A DNA stretch of 64,000 nucleotides. Origin: Chrysomallon squamiferum (taxonomy: Eukaryota > Mollusca > Gastropoda > Neomphalida > Peltospiridae). Positions 12,778 through 28,173 of the stretch are shown piece by piece; the first letter of the stretch is position 1; every line of letters starts with the position of its first letter. The notes beneath the pieces were generated by a model. That model saw only the letters and a list, made by a program, of their open reading frames with translations. It was not told the origin of the DNA and made no database searches. The position numbers and the translations under genes were made by a program. The stretch is from positions 3,889,443 through 3,953,442 of the forward strand of contig CM022672.1 of assembly GCA_012295275.1 (NCBI GenBank). Direction: 5' to 3'.

Positions 12778-15700
12778 GAGTAATGCATTTAATAAAACAT
12801 TATTTAAATTCACCTTAGGAAATATGATTTATCACTACTGGCAAAAGCTGTAGTTAAATATAATAGCTTGGACTTGTTATTACATTATCTGCAATGAAGC
12901 ATTTGCTACAGGAAAAGTAGCAAGCAGTGGTTTAATTTAAGTTAATTACCCAGGTATCACCTTGGTCAGTAGGTGACAGGACCACCATGAAGATCCATCC
13001 ATTCCACAGGTATCAGGTGTTTAAACGAGTTTATTAAGTGCTGTGTTCAGTTTATCAAGATCAATCTACAGCTCATTGTTGTCGAGTAATTGAAGCATGA
13101 TTGGTCACAGGATCAGTTTTCCTTTACATTCCTATTAACCTTTTTCCATACCCAAACCTGTGCCCTTTATCTGGTTTATCAGTGGTATGGTCTTCTCCTT
13201 CTCTGGGAAGGTGCACGTCTAACATCACTTGTTGCTTATTGAAATAATAGCCCATTGTATTGTACCAAGTGTATTGTCATCATGATGGTCAGCCATAATT
13301 ACGTATACAACATGTAATTTTAAATATTGATTCAGAATGTTTTATTTACATTGTTAAATTACTTTGTATGACGATCAATATTTCTGTTATCACTATTTCT
13401 GTTTCTGTTGGTAGCAGTCTATTACTAGCCTGTTCAGTATTATTGTAGTATCATTACAACAAATCATTTATTAAATTATTATGAGCATTTAATGCTAGTC
13501 TTCATTTTAATTCAAACATAATTACCATGAATAGATCTTCAACAACATATTAAATATTTAATACTATTAACATTTTGTAGTCACCTTTCATTAGGCATGT
13601 CTGCTACTAAATGAATAATTTCAAATCTTGAGATGCTTACCACATATCTATATTAGTCTGTTAATTATTAATACTAACATAATAACATTATTATGATGAC
13701 ATCTCTGTTATGATGTTATAGACCTAGTCATTGTTGTTGTATACATACAGTATATCTGTATCAGTCTGCTTAATATTATTATAATTTAGACATATTTATA
13801 AGCAATCTCTGTTAAAATGTTGGCAGACACATTCAGTAATAATTCTGTATCTGTATCAGCCTGTTTTGGTGTTTTTAGTAAGTTGGACCAGTCTGTTTAA
13901 AAATTAATATAGACATTACTTATAAGCAATTTGTACTCATAATTTAGGCGAGCTTATCGCATGTCTGCATCACGTTGTTTGGCATTAATTGTAATATTGT
14001 TATGAAGACATTTGTCAGTGAGTGATACCGGCTATTATAATATTGTAATGAGGAATATGACTTCCATTCAAAACTCAACAACAGCTCAACTTTACAGTGT
14101 CAGTAAGCAGAAGCCAGAGTCATCTGATATGATATAGCTATGACATTTTTTTTTCCGATAACATCAGGTACATTAACTCTTTATAAATTTTTTTTTTTTT
14201 ATTATTAACATTCTTATTTATCTATTTTCTTCTTGATTTTTTTTTTTCTTTTTTGTCTGTTATTTTTTTAGAGAATATATTTGATAGTTTTTATAAAGCT
14301 TTTTAAAAGAAGGTTAAAATGGATTCCTTTTTGAAGAAAACAATGAGACTGCTGATTAATATTTTAATAGAAGAAAAAAAAATAAAAATAGTTTTTTTCA
14401 TACAAAACAGACATGATTAATAGTTTATATATTAATATTATTTGCCATTTGTGACAATGATACTGTTATTAATATGTAGTTTATAAATTAAAATAATTTA
14501 GGTGACTATGAAAGAGAAAGAAGACAGAAAGAAAAACTGACAGAACTAGGTTAATACTGAGAAATACATTAATGGTAATTAATGCTTTAAACTGAAACAA
14601 AAAAAAAACAAACAAAAAAATTCAATTAAAAAGTCCACCAAAATATACGATTATAGGATCATAACCACTGCTAACCTGTTTGACAGTTGATGTTCAAATA
14701 AGAAAGACGAATAAGCAAATAGTTAAGATATATTTATGCTTTTAAAAAAAAAAAAAAAAATCACTGGATGTTTGGGATAAACAAAACCATGATGTTTTTA
14801 TCGAGTTCAATAACAGGGTGTTCATTGACCTGTCTTCGTGGCGATGCTGTCGTGCTGGTACCTGATGTTTACGCTCTGCTCTCGTCAACAGAGTAAAAAT
14901 GCCATGCATGTAGTTGTAAACGTTGCCCTGTATGCGTTTCTCTGAGTTGTCCCTTTGTCTGATGGCTGTGTCAAAATTCACTGGCGTTGAGAAAATATTT
15001 TATTTTCAACTTGTCAACAGCACTACTGTTTTCTGAGCTGAAATGAGCTGAAAATATTCAATATTTGTACAGGACTTTCAACCTGTGTGTATGCATTCAA
15101 AACGATTGTGTTTATTATATTTAAATATTCTTGCCTTGACCAACATTGTTCTGGAGTGGGGAGAGGGAAAACAAGGTGGGAAAAGCAGATAAAAGAAAGA
15201 AGTTTCATTACATACTTTTTGTGTTTTTTTGTTTTTTTTTAAATTCTCCTTGCTTCTTCTGTTAACTGCCTTTTTGTTTATCAGCATCTATCTTCCTTCC
15301 TTCTTAATAAGCTGTCTGTCTGTCTGTCTGTGTGTATCTGTTTATCTCATAACTGTTTAATGTATGCTTTGTTTAGAGACTTCATAAGTATTCTTTGTTT
15401 GATTTTTTTTTCTGTTTCTCTTTGAATTTTGTCTTTTTCTTTTTCTTTATTTACTTTTTTTTCTTCTTTATTTACTTTTTTTATCATTATTTTCTTTTAT
15501 TATTTATTTATTTATTATGTTATTTTTTATGTTTTGTTATGTTATGTTACATTTCATTAAGTTGCTTTATTTTATTTTATTTTATTTTAACTTTTTTTGG
15601 GGGGGGGGTATTTTTGAACAACCTCTCATTTTAAAAACCCCATTATCAACATAAAAATATGTTTTTTTCCTTTCATTTTAAAAATAATTTTTTCTATTTT

Positions 15701-18700
15701 AAGAATTTTGTTTAACATAGTAGTGGGATATAGAAAAGAAGTATAGTCTTTTAAATGAATTTAATCTAATATAGATTATACAATATTATCAAACAAGGGT
15801 GAAAAAAACTTCTGGCATAAACTGAACCATAACAGTTTACTGAAACCCAACCTGTTCTGTGTTATATGTCAATTCAGATAATGCCTTCCAATATATTTAT
15901 TTCATTTTTAAAACATACAGATATATATTTAAAATTTTTCTAATATTTGTAATCTTTTAAATAAAATAAGCTTGACATTTTATAAAGTGAGAAAAAAAAA
16001 AAAAAACAAAAACGATATCCTTGAATCAGTTTTAAATTGTGGAGAAACAACTTTCTTTTCTTTACGTAAAACGGCAATATTGGTATTAGACAAGCGAAGA
16101 GGGTAGTTAACTCAGCCTGATGACAACACACTGAGACAGCTAATTTTATGAGTTGCTACTTTATTAATAATCTTCACCCATCCATCAACTGCGATCAAAC
16201 AGTCATCAACGCAACTTGTAAGTCCATCATTTGACGATTTAGCCCTCCTTCGCAAAGCTGGTGAGTTCACTCTAACAATGTGGCTGAATGTTTTGCCTCG
16301 TAATGGGGCCATAACTTCCACCTCATTTACTGCCTGCGGTGATGAAGAAGAATGCAGTTTTGTAGATGTCTGTTGAGTTACGTGGCCTGCTGCTGCATGG
16401 AAGACATGTCATTTTCTTGTGTACTGTGTCTGCTACATGAGTTTTCTTGTGTACTGTGTCTGCTACATGAGTTTTCATGTGTTACGTGTAACTCTATGAG
16501 TTTTCGTGTGTTGTATATTGCATGAATTTTCATGTGTGTTGTATATTACATGAGTTTTCATGTGTGTTGTGTACTACACAAGTTTTCTTGTGTGCTGTGT
16601 ATTATATGAGTTTTCATGTGTGTTGTGTACTACACAAGTTTTCGTGTGCTGTGTATTACATGAGTTTTCATGTGTGTTGTATAATACCCCCAAGTTTTCA
16701 TATGTTGTGTATTACATGAGTTTACATGTGTGTTGTATACTACACCAGTTTTTGTGTGTTATGTGTTCTACATGAGTTTACATATGTGTTGTATACTACA
16801 CCAGTTTTTGTGTGTGATGTGTACTACACAAACTTTTATGTGTGTTGCACTACTTTTGAGTTTTCTGTGTGTCGCACTACTTACAGTGGAGTAGGGATGA
16901 GGAAATGACTGGGGTGTGTGCATGGATGTCGGGCAAGTGAAAACGGGAAGTGTGTTCAGGGTTACGCAAGTACATGAACAACTTGACACATTTTCAGCTT
17001 TTCATACACAAATAAGTTACAATTATTGTACTGAGGTTTTGAAAAAGGCCATTATGTGCCAGAAAAATATTTTTAATTATATATAAATATAAATAAATAA
17101 TTAGAAACAATATATTAATATATTATATGTGATTATCAACACAATTTGAGGATGGATCAGTAATAAATTATCTAAAAGTGGTGTTAAATATGTTAATTGA
17201 AAATAGCTAGTATAAACCAATAGCAATATTTCACAATATTTTTAACATCTATTTAAGTATCATATAATCATTTGGTTGCTGGGTTTTTTTTTAGTTTTAT
17301 ATATGTATATATACATGTATATACATACATGTGTACATTAGATGACTGTGATTAACTGGAAAGAACAAATTAAATTGTTGTTTATGAAATTAAAATTATT
17401 TAATAGCGTGGTTTTAATTATATAAAAATAATAACAGCTCTTGTATGCATAATAATTAGTCTCAGTATCATACAAAACATAGTTATAACTTTTACAACTG
17501 TGTGTTTATGTATGTATGTATGTCTGTAGTGTAAATCTTACACAGAATTTAATAAGACTAGTATTGTTCAAACCATCCAACACTATCATGTACTCTTAGG
17601 TCTTAGTGGCTAATAAATATCAGTATTATACCCACTTAAAGAACAAGTACATGCAGACACTGTAATAAAACTATAATATTACTAGTGCATTATACATGTA
17701 TACAATTAGAGATATCCTATACATACTAGTAAATAAACACATTGTATGTGTGGATACACTGATACAGTACCTGTATTTTAATCTGCATATGCTTCAAGTG
17801 GGTCAGACATAAACATCTGCTTGGTTTTAAAGCCCACCTTGTTGAAATTACCCAGACTTTGTATCCAGTTACAGACTAAATAAGAAACTAAGAAATTAAT
17901 CTCCACAGATAGATTTCTTCTCCTTGACCAAGTCTTAGTGTCAACAATGATTTTATTGTATGCGCCACTGTTTTGCTGTTTTTATTTACTGTATTATATT
18001 ACACATTAATCTTGCCTTTCTTTTTATCTTCTAGCTGACAGCTATAGATATGGTAAACTTGACACCTTATTTTTTCTCTCTTTCTCGTTTTTCCTTTGTT
18101 TGTTTGTGAAAAGTAATTTTCACGTTTTTGGTTTGGTTTATGTTTTCTTTCAGGCCTGTTCTCAACTTTTATTTAGATTTTAATTCTTAAAGTTTGAAAA
18201 AAAAAAAAGGTTTAAAGTTTTTAAAGTTTTTTTTTAATGCTTTTGTTACATTGTAGTTTACAAAAATAGAGTGCAGACTGCAGATATAAAGGTTAACAGA
18301 GTCAAGAAGTTAATGTATGAAAAAACAATAATGAAAACAAATCAGAAAAAAAAAGAGAACAAAAAAAGGTGAAAAAAAGCCTTTAGTCATTCCGGTTAAT
18401 ATAATAGGGTTGAAAACCAGTATTCAAAACAGGAAAGAACAAAATCCATTTGTTAGGAACCATATAAAAAAATATAAAACAAGAATATCCTGAAGTAAAA
18501 TTCATAAATTATTTATATAAAATAACAATTATGATTATAATTTATTTCATATTTTAAATTATAAAAAAGTTATAAATCATAAATATTATTAGTATGACTT
18601 GTGTAAAATTAAATCCCATTTAAAGATTGTAATATCTTCATAAATTTAAAAATCTTTTTTAAGTCTTTGGGTATATATTAATATTAGTAACGATTATTTT

Positions 18701-19902
18701 TATTTAAATCTTTTGTTGAGAAGGCCTGAATTTCGTCACATTGTATTGAAGTTTACCTATTGGTTAATTTTTTTTTTCTTTTTTCGTGCTGATTTATTTG
18801 TGATTATAATGATCATAGATATACCCTGGTAATTTGCATGTGTTGGATTTTTATGATGTTGTTATTTTTTATAATGTTTGTGATCAACATACTGTGTGTT
18901 TTCAGTCAGATGATAATTAGCACCTGTGTAATAGCACATACTTATAAACATTAAAAATTTGCAGTGTATTAGACTGTGTCACATACAGATAAGTATTACA
19001 TATGGTTTTAAAATACAGATTAAAGTATTACATTTTTATTCACACGATTTAATATATGTTGTAAAATGTGTTAAAATAAGTATAAAGACAGCATATTACA
19101 TACAGCTATTTTAATTCATTTATATAATATTTTGAGTATGTAATATAGTCTTAATTTTTGCATATACTTGGGCTAACTGCTTCCTAAGTTCTGTAAATGC
19201 ACAATGATTATTATTACTTTAAATCAAATGATCAAGTTTTTTTCTGTAAGTTGTTTTGAAATGAAAGTTACTAACAGAATTTTAATGACATTTAAGTTTA
19301 TTTATTAATTATTAAACAAAAATAAACCTCTAAAGAAAGTCAAACATGTTTTCACTTTAAGCTGACAAAAACATCTGTTTAGAATAATCTACAGTGAACT
19401 TGCTTACAAAATATTTAGATTAACATGATTACATTCTGTTCTCTCAACAGTTTTGTATAAAACACATTGAGATTATTTTGATTAAGGGATCACATACATT
19501 CACTAAGGAATTTTTAGTTAATTTTGAACTATTTTATTTCAAACACAAATGTAAAATATAAATTTCAGATGAACTTAATTTTGTTAACAGTGGATTTTGG
19601 GGAGGGTTTATTTGTGTGTTTTCTATTTTTTTTTACTTAGTTTTATATAAATTTTATGAGATGAATTACGTCAGATAGAAGTCAATACTTTCATCTTTTC
19701 AAAGGTTACTGCAGTAAATGTGGTTTGTAATGCGGTTATAAGAAAGAATAACTACTTTGTGTTGTTCTCAATAACATTTACTTTATAGCAAATTATTGTT
19801 TTAAACTCATTTTAAATATCTACATCAAAAAGAAACCTTGTCCATTGATTCAGGAAAATAGCATTTACAATGATTTATTAGCATATTTTTTCAAAGAAAA
19901 AG

Positions 19903-19948
<46 letters not shown>

Positions 19949-22900
19949 GGTATTAAAGGAATTTTTAAAGTGTATAGTAAAACCTGCTATAAAAATAGTA
20001 ACTAAAATAGAATCTGTTTAACATTTAGTAGCCAATAACCTTCAACAAAGAAGAAAGGTAAATGTTATTTATGTTGTACGTGAAAGAAACTTGTGAAAAG
20101 AAGATAGTCAGCAATTTTAAAAAAGGGGAAAAAAAAACAGTTTCTGTTATACAAACCTGTAGAAAAAGTTTTATTTTTGTAGCCAGTGTTAAATAAAAAA
20201 AAAAAAAAATTAAAAAACATTAATATGTAAAAGAAAGTAGCATTTAGTGTCCAGTCATTCTGAAGGTAGAGGAAAGGTAAAAATTTATTTCAAATACAGA
20301 ATAATCTTTTGTAGCCATTTTTCATGAGGTTAGCCAAAAAACAAATGTTTGTTTTATATGTAAAACAGAATTGCAAAGAAAGCAGTATTTAGTAAACAAG
20401 ATAGAGAAAAGACAAACATTTCTTACACATGTAATAGAAAATGTTGACAGAAGTATCATTTAGCAGCCAATCATCCTCTTGAAGCTAGAGAAAGAAAAAT
20501 GTTTATTTTATATGTGAAAGAAAATGCACAGAAAGTAGCATGCAGTACTTAATCAGCTTAAAGGTTGAGAAATGTTTGTTTATTCTATATATATATAAAA
20601 GAAATAGTTGTAAATAAAGTATCGTTTAGCAGCCAATCATCTTAAAGGCAGAGGGAAGGTGAATGTTTATGTTGTGTGTAGAGTAAGCTGTTGTGAGGAA
20701 AGTAGCTTTTAGTAGCCATTAATTGTTGCTCTTGGTGACAGAATTGGCTGGAGAGAAGCGGAGCAGTAAACAAACAGGCCACTGAACAGGATGAGCTATT
20801 GTTACACAGATGTTTCCAGCTGGCCGGCTTCATTCCTGGAAGACTTGCAGAATGTTTTCATCGTGTATCGTATATCAGTGTGTTAGTTTGAAAATCAATA
20901 AGTAAATAACTGTCAGCCTTATCTGATGGAACGGTGCTATAGAATACACACAGTGTTTCAGCAGGTCGCGGAAAAAGCAGGTTTCATGCTCGATACTTTG
21001 CCTTCCTGTTCCTCGTGGAATCAATGAGTGTTTGGTTTAACAACACACTGACATGTTTTAATGTTAATGGTTATTATGTGTCAAACACGATTTTTGAATA
21101 ACGATAATTATGGCCACCTTGTCTAGTATTACTCTCACCAGTTTTGGTTGCGAGGATATTTTATTTGTACTTTCTTACAAACTTCATAAGTACAGCATTT
21201 GTTACACTTGGTATTCAAGACAGATCATATCCCTGATAAAATCTAAAGCAAACATTAACAGCATCAAATTACCTTTCTTAATAAATTTCCAAGCATTCAT
21301 ATTTTGTAGGCATCTTCTAACATGGAAGTAAAACACCAGAGTTTTTGATACTGGACCTTTAACTTGACAAGGATGACACATAATAAAACTGATGACATTT
21401 CAAAAAAAAAAGTTTAATTATAAATTGCCAATGATCCAGTTCCAGTTTCTGATAAATTCCTTCCTGCAAATATGAACAAGTCATAAAAAAAGATTCTTTC
21501 ATTTTTGAGTTATTTCCTGTTTCAGTTAGTTACTCCAGAACTGTGTCGTACACTAACTTTTTTATTCCATAAGATTTTGTATTTGCATAACCATATACAT
21601 TGTTTTTATTTAAATTGTAAATAGACTTGTTAACATATTCATTATGGTCAACAGACTTTTTAAAATATTTTTTCCTCAATCTGCGCAATACTGTGCACTC
21701 AACAGCTGATGCAATATTCTGATGAGTTGTTGTTAAACTCTCGTATGTTAATTCCACGATGTGAGGACCTAGCGATAGAAAGCAATTTGTGACAAAAGAA
21801 GGTTTCCTTTGTTGTTAAATCTTCATGTGATTGATATAAAACTGTGCTGTTATCTACAGACAAGTTAGAGACGTGCTGTAATTGAAATACAGACAGTTTT
21901 GAAATAAATAATGGCTTTCCAGAGTATGGAATTATGACAGATTGCAGAATTTCATTTCATGTTTCTGTGAGTAATGGTTTTGAAAAAAAAAAAAAAAAAT
22001 TTAAAAAATACATTTCAAAAATTGAATCCCCAGGACATTGTCACTTCAAGAAAATAAGATATGGAAGAACAAAAAAAAATTCAATAAAGTTTTTTTGAAA
22101 ATTCTAACCTGGATCCTCGGGATATTGTTAGTAAATTGAGCTTACAGACAAGGAGTCAAAGTAATAATAATAATAAAAAATTCAGTGTAGTTTTCAGGAC
22201 ATTTGCAAACAAATTAGGTAGGAAGAACACTTCGCATATAAAAATTTAAAAAAAGAGAAGAGAAATTTAGATGCTTAGTTTTAGTATTTCTTACCGATAA
22301 TCTGTAAAGCAGTGTACTCACATTGAATATAGGTAGTTTTGAAAAACAATGAACAATATTTTGGTGATTTCTTTCTTTCTTTCTTTCTTTTCCATTTTTT
22401 TTCCTCTATGTCTTTTTCTTTTCTTTTTTCTTTTATTATTAATTTCTTTTCTGGTTTTTCTTTTATTTTTTGTTGTTGCTGAAAAGTTGCATTTCTCTGC
22501 TACGGTTAGTGTGCAGGCTGACAGATTGTGATAGAGTACAGACTTACAGATGAAAGGACAGTTTAAATTTCACCTGGAGGATATCCATTTTGTCTCAGTG
22601 GTTTTATTCTCCTTGTCTCTGTGGGATGTCTTTGAGACGGTCATGGTGAAACAGTTCCGTGGAAAACCCTGTCACTGGGTTGAGAATAATAATAAAGTGA
22701 CATCAGGCAGGGGTTCCAAACTGCAATCTGCTTCCATTCTTCAGCTCCTTTATTCAGAAAATTAAACCAATCACGTTAGTCATGTTGAAGAAAAAAAATG
22801 CCCACACACTTTTGATAGTTCATTAGGTGCAGTGTCCATCAAACACATTACAAGTGGTTGTAAAGAATGTAGTACATAAATAAACCATTAGGCTGCTTTC

Positions 22901-25900
22901 ATATGTAAATAAAATGCTTTATGAAAGTATGATTCTTTAAATATCATATATTATATACATATATTTATATTTTTTTTATTTTATTTATATATATAAAATA
23001 AATTCTTACCAATTTAATTCCAGAAAATGCTTCTTTTTTTTTTTTTAAATGTTTATTACAAAATGTACAATATTTGAATTTTTAAATTATTTTCTCTGTA
23101 TTGAAATTTCAGTTTTTTTCAGTTCATTTCTAGTGTTTTTCATTCAAATATTTATTTAACCTGTTAATATCTCGGACATGTTTCAACAACAACAAGCGCA
23201 ACAACAAAGTACTAGAAATTTTACTTCATGAATGTGAATTTTCTAACAATTCTTTCTGGTCAGTGTGCTTTTCGTTTCATCTTCCTGTGGTCATCAGTCC
23301 TGAATAAAAGCTGTGAATGTTTTTCTAGTGGCACAGATATTTCAGTTCAAAAACCTGGCCACCTCACTGTTTTCATTGTTTTCACTTTTGTGGAATGTTT
23401 GTTAAGTGGGAGTCCAGGAATTAAAGATACCTCAGCCAAGCATGTCAACGTTTTTCTTTTTGTTTTTTTTTCTTACCAACCGTTTCAAGTCAAATAGGTG
23501 ATTGTGAAGTTGGGCAGAGAGATGGAATTAAATGTTGAACTGCACTTGTATGGATATTTTAAAACAATGTTTCTCATCTCATTTATATAATTGTCTACCA
23601 TGTTGTTGTCAGGTATTTGCAGGTATAATAAATATTTTATTTTATATCTGTCTACATTTAGGATTCCTAAAATAATAACTTTTTAATATTTATAGTTTGT
23701 TGTTGTTGTTGTTGTTGTTACTGCTGCTGTTTTATAAAAATTAAATATAATCCCATTAACATAGCAAACTACTATTACTGCATACTATTATCAATTTTAT
23801 TTTCATTGTTTTCATATCTATCATAAAATGTTTCATGCTCTAATATGTTGAGGAAGTCATCCAAAATTTGATACATTGGTTTCATTGAAGCAGTATAGAC
23901 TCAACTGCATTTTTCAGTTTGACCCAAAATCTCTTCACATCCGAGTTATCTTATTTTACATGATTCATTTTACCTGTTTCCAATTGCCACAATTTTTTAT
24001 TTAAAAAAAAAAATAAAATAAAACACTTCAGTACATACCATAACCATTTAAAAAAAAAAAAAAAAAAAAAAAAACCTCTCTCAACACCCTGTCTAGAGTG
24101 GGAATGTAATGAAATGAACATCCTGAAGATTATTGATCTTGTCATGTTTTTGATTTTCTGCAGAAGTGTGTATGCTAGACATACCAGTTAATAATTTGTC
24201 TGCTCTGACATGCTGGGGATTAGCTAAACGAACATGGAAGAATTGTCCTGTCAGGATTCACTGTCTGCCGTGACAAGATACGTCCAGCAGGAAATGATGC
24301 CAGCTAACAGTTTGTCTCAGCTTCTGAAAAGCAAGCAAATGCCAGTTCTGCATGTTGGTACAAATGAATACTCGAAAAATTCTAGTCAGAATTCTCAACA
24401 GGCTCTTCTTGGCAACAAAAAAAAAAAAATTCAGAGAACTTTTTTTTTTATGCCATGAACCAGTATGAATGGATGGTCTCCTTCAAACTACTAGTTAATA
24501 TTCACAGTCTGTCCTGATGACAAATATCAAGCAGTTTTATGCAAGGAAGGACTCTGCCAGATTCAGAGATACAAATGTTATTCTCAGTAAGATGTTGATG
24601 GACTGTGGCTTGGGAAAACTTGGCATTTGTGAACTTCGGTGTATTTATATGTCTGCTATTTCATATTCCTACATACTTACATTTCTGTTGTAATTATATT
24701 TTTAGCTCTCTGTTCATGAGGTTTTGAATTTTTCTTAAAATATATCAATATACTTAACATTTTTTTGTGACTTTAATTAATAGGGTGAAATAATGATACG
24801 GTGCTATGTTAATACTTTTCACTATGTATCTTAACAACAGTGTGAAATATGTATATGCTCAAAGTATGTATACATCTATCTATTTATGTACCAGCTCATA
24901 ATGTGTGTGTCTGCATACATGTGCCTGTGATTAATAGGGTGAAATACACAACACAAACCATCTTGGACGAGCAGATCAATCAATGACACACCATGCTGTT
25001 AGATTTGTACACGAAATAAAAGTCTTTATGTTGTAACGTGATCGGTTTAGCCAGGGGCTTCTCAGTACAGTTCTGATAGCAACACACACAATTCAAACGT
25101 ACAGGAGGCTTCTGGGAAGGCTTTTTTTTTTAATTTTTTTTTTTTTTAACTTTTTTTATTATTATTTTAAATTTTAATATTTAAAATATGGGTCATAAGT
25201 TCGAATGTACTCATTTTATTCTCGCTGTCATTTTGATGATGTTTGTAAATGAGCTGCATGAGGTTTCACAGAACTTTACAAAAATAATATTTTATATAGA
25301 ATGCTTTTCTTTTTTTTCTTTTTTTTTTAAGAATATATTTTGATTGTAACAGATCATCTTGACAGTGACAATACTGGTTACTTTCAATGCTGTTTACTGC
25401 TAAAAACCTAAAACTGTTAAGAATAAATAAAACTCTGATAATATTTGCATATGTATTATACCAAACTGACACAGTGACTACAAGATCAAACAGAATAAAT
25501 TTGACTTTATTTACTATACTCAACTAAAAAAATTACAGTTTCTTGAAAAGATTATACAAATTTTAGTATATTTACAACATTAAACTCCGACAATCCCTAA
25601 GCATGCTTTTTACTAGAATATCTTAACTCACTGACTTTAAGAATATTTACTACAGCGCACTATAGCAATTGCTTAAGATGCTATTTATTAGAACAACATA
25701 ACTCACTGACTTTAAGAATATTTACTATAGTGCACTATGGCAGTCACTTAAGATGGGTGTTTTCTTAACAGTATATCAGTAGTGACCTTTACGTGATGTT
25801 TTCTAATCATCTGACAGAAGCAAGGCTGTAATCTCTGAACTGATGGGACACAATTACTGTCGTCTGATAAATAATAGATGTACAAGATATTGACTTTCTT

Positions 25901-28138
25901 CAAAATGCTTTGCTGATGGTTTAACAGTCCATTGCTTGACAAAAATAGAAATTATTGAAAAGTCTAAGGGCTTCTTTCTCTTTTTCTTCCTTTCTTTTTT
26001 TTATTTTCTTTACAGACGTGGAACGTTATATTGTATATGTTATTTGTAATCGTTATAGTGTTTTGTTGCTAAAGGTTATTTTTGGATTCAGTTCCCCCCC
26101 TGAAAAATAAACAGTTTCTGAAATGTTTTCTCTTGTCTTCCAACCATGTTTTGTTTGTGAGTGTTATAAATATTCTTTTGTTTCAAAGCAAAGATTTTTG
26201 AAAATGTAAGACATGCAATTGTATGCTTGTGCTGAAATAACTCGTCGGAAGTTTCTGAAAGAATGTATCTGCATGCTGTATGTTTGGTACAATTATTGTC
26301 TGTATCAGCTTGTCAGTGTATCTTTGGACTGGTGTGTAGGAATATACTATATGCATGCACGTTTCATTCATTCAGAAAGGTATATGCGAAGGGCTTGTAC
26401 TATACAGCTGTATTTGATATGTATGTGGATGAGTTTGTATGTATATGTGTATGTATGTAAGTATGCATTCATATGTATGTTTAGGTGTGCATGAATATAT
26501 GTATATGAATGTTGATATAAGTTCAGTATCTATACACATAGCCATTTTTTTTTTTTTTTTTCCAGAATAAGGTCAAAAGTTGTTAATCTGTTTCCAACTA
26601 CATTAATAAACAGATCTGTCGTACAATTCCGATTTCAGAATGACAATTTGTAATTCAATTGACAAACACTGCAGGATCTCCACAGAACCATTCTGTTGTC
26701 TGTTCGGAAGGTCGTCCATCACTGCCAAACACACATCCTGTAATGGGACTCTCAGTATTCTTCTGGCCCTGGACAAACGAGCTTTAATTCCCCACTGAGC
26801 ATTTAATTAGTTTCTCATTCAGAAACAAGGCCTGATTACAAGTCTAATTGTTTCTCGCCATGTTCTGGGCTACCACGGCAACATTTGCAGTATTTTCACA
26901 ATGTGAAAGTTAACTGTGCAGCTGGCTTGCATAAACTAGACACATTGGCAGTACATTGGATTTAGTGCGGTATTAGAGAGATTTAAAAATAATTGCTTTT
27001 CAATTATTCCTGACATAAATACAAAGCAATTTGCAGAAGCATTTTAGCGTCGAGAAGCAAAGGTGGTACAGGAGGGGGGGTCAATATTTTCTTTTGGTAA
27101 CATGAGTTTATTTGAATTTTTTTCTTTTTAATTATATCTTCTTTTTTTTTTTCTTTCTTGTTTCAAAAAAAAAAAAAATCTTGTATTTTTTTTCTTTCAT
27201 TTTTGTTCTTGTTTACAGTAAAGAAAATAAAATTGAAATTTTTTTTTTTTTTTTTTAAATTCTTTAGAGGAAAAAACAAACAGGTCTGATATTTGGTTTC
27301 TTAGCAATTTAAAAGACAGGTTTTAAGAAAGTGGTATTTTAAAACTTTTAAAAGGGCCACTATTTTTTTCTTTTTTTCTTTTTCAAAACATTTTGAAAAT
27401 ATTCAGCATTTCAGTAGTAAATATAGACACTTACACACACCCACTCTTTCATTCTCTCCTTCTCTGTCTCTCTCTCCCTCCCTCCATCTCTCTCTCTCTC
27501 CACAAAATATTTTTGTTTTTAATTTAAATTGTTTTGTCTCCCTTCCTATTTCTTGTAAGAACACATTTTGTTTAACTTCAAAATTCAATTTAAATCTGTA
27601 TTTCACAAAGCAAAAAAAACAACATTATCTTTGCATGTCACATCTTGTTGGGTCTTGTGTTTCAGTCACCTCAAACTTACAACAAAGAATTTATTTTTAT
27701 TTAAATATGTGCTGAGTTTCATAAAAATTTGATAGACGTATCTTTCATCAGTTTTGCAGCAGAATTATCTGCCCCTGTCACGTATTGTTTGTTTTACATT
27801 TCATCATGGCCTGCAGTGGCTTTCATCGTAAGAAATATTTTTCCTTGCATTACATTACATTTCATTGATAGTTTTATCTGCACCAAATTTTTCACTGAGA
27901 AAATGCGATAATTCCTGTTTAAGCAATAACACTTGGATAGGTTATCCACATTAAAATTCAGGAAATGTAATCTCCATATATACTACATCTCTCTGTTTAG
28001 AGCGTTAAAAAGTTTTAAACATCTTTAATTTATTACATGTAGTTAAGGATTTTGTTTTTTAATTTTGTAAATTTATCTTTTTGTTTTTCTTTTCTTTTTT
28101 AATATAGGCTTACTATTACTATTTTTATTTTTATTTTT

Positions 28139-28173
<35 letters not shown>

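Noticed and set aside
16522-16908. Cys/His-rich repeated frames resembling a zinc-finger or metallothionein-like protein
   Set aside because: They result from a 28-bp minisatellite read in successive frames; the period is not a multiple of three.
24234-24458. 74-codon frame starting at a true ATG
   Set aside because: Fairly normal composition, but it ends in a poly-A/poly-T stretch and has no recognisable similarity or splice context.
25990-26080. Strong acceptor CTTTACAG at 26015 with an open phase-1 frame after it
   Set aside because: No good donor follows before the stop, and the encoded residues match nothing in FGFRL1.
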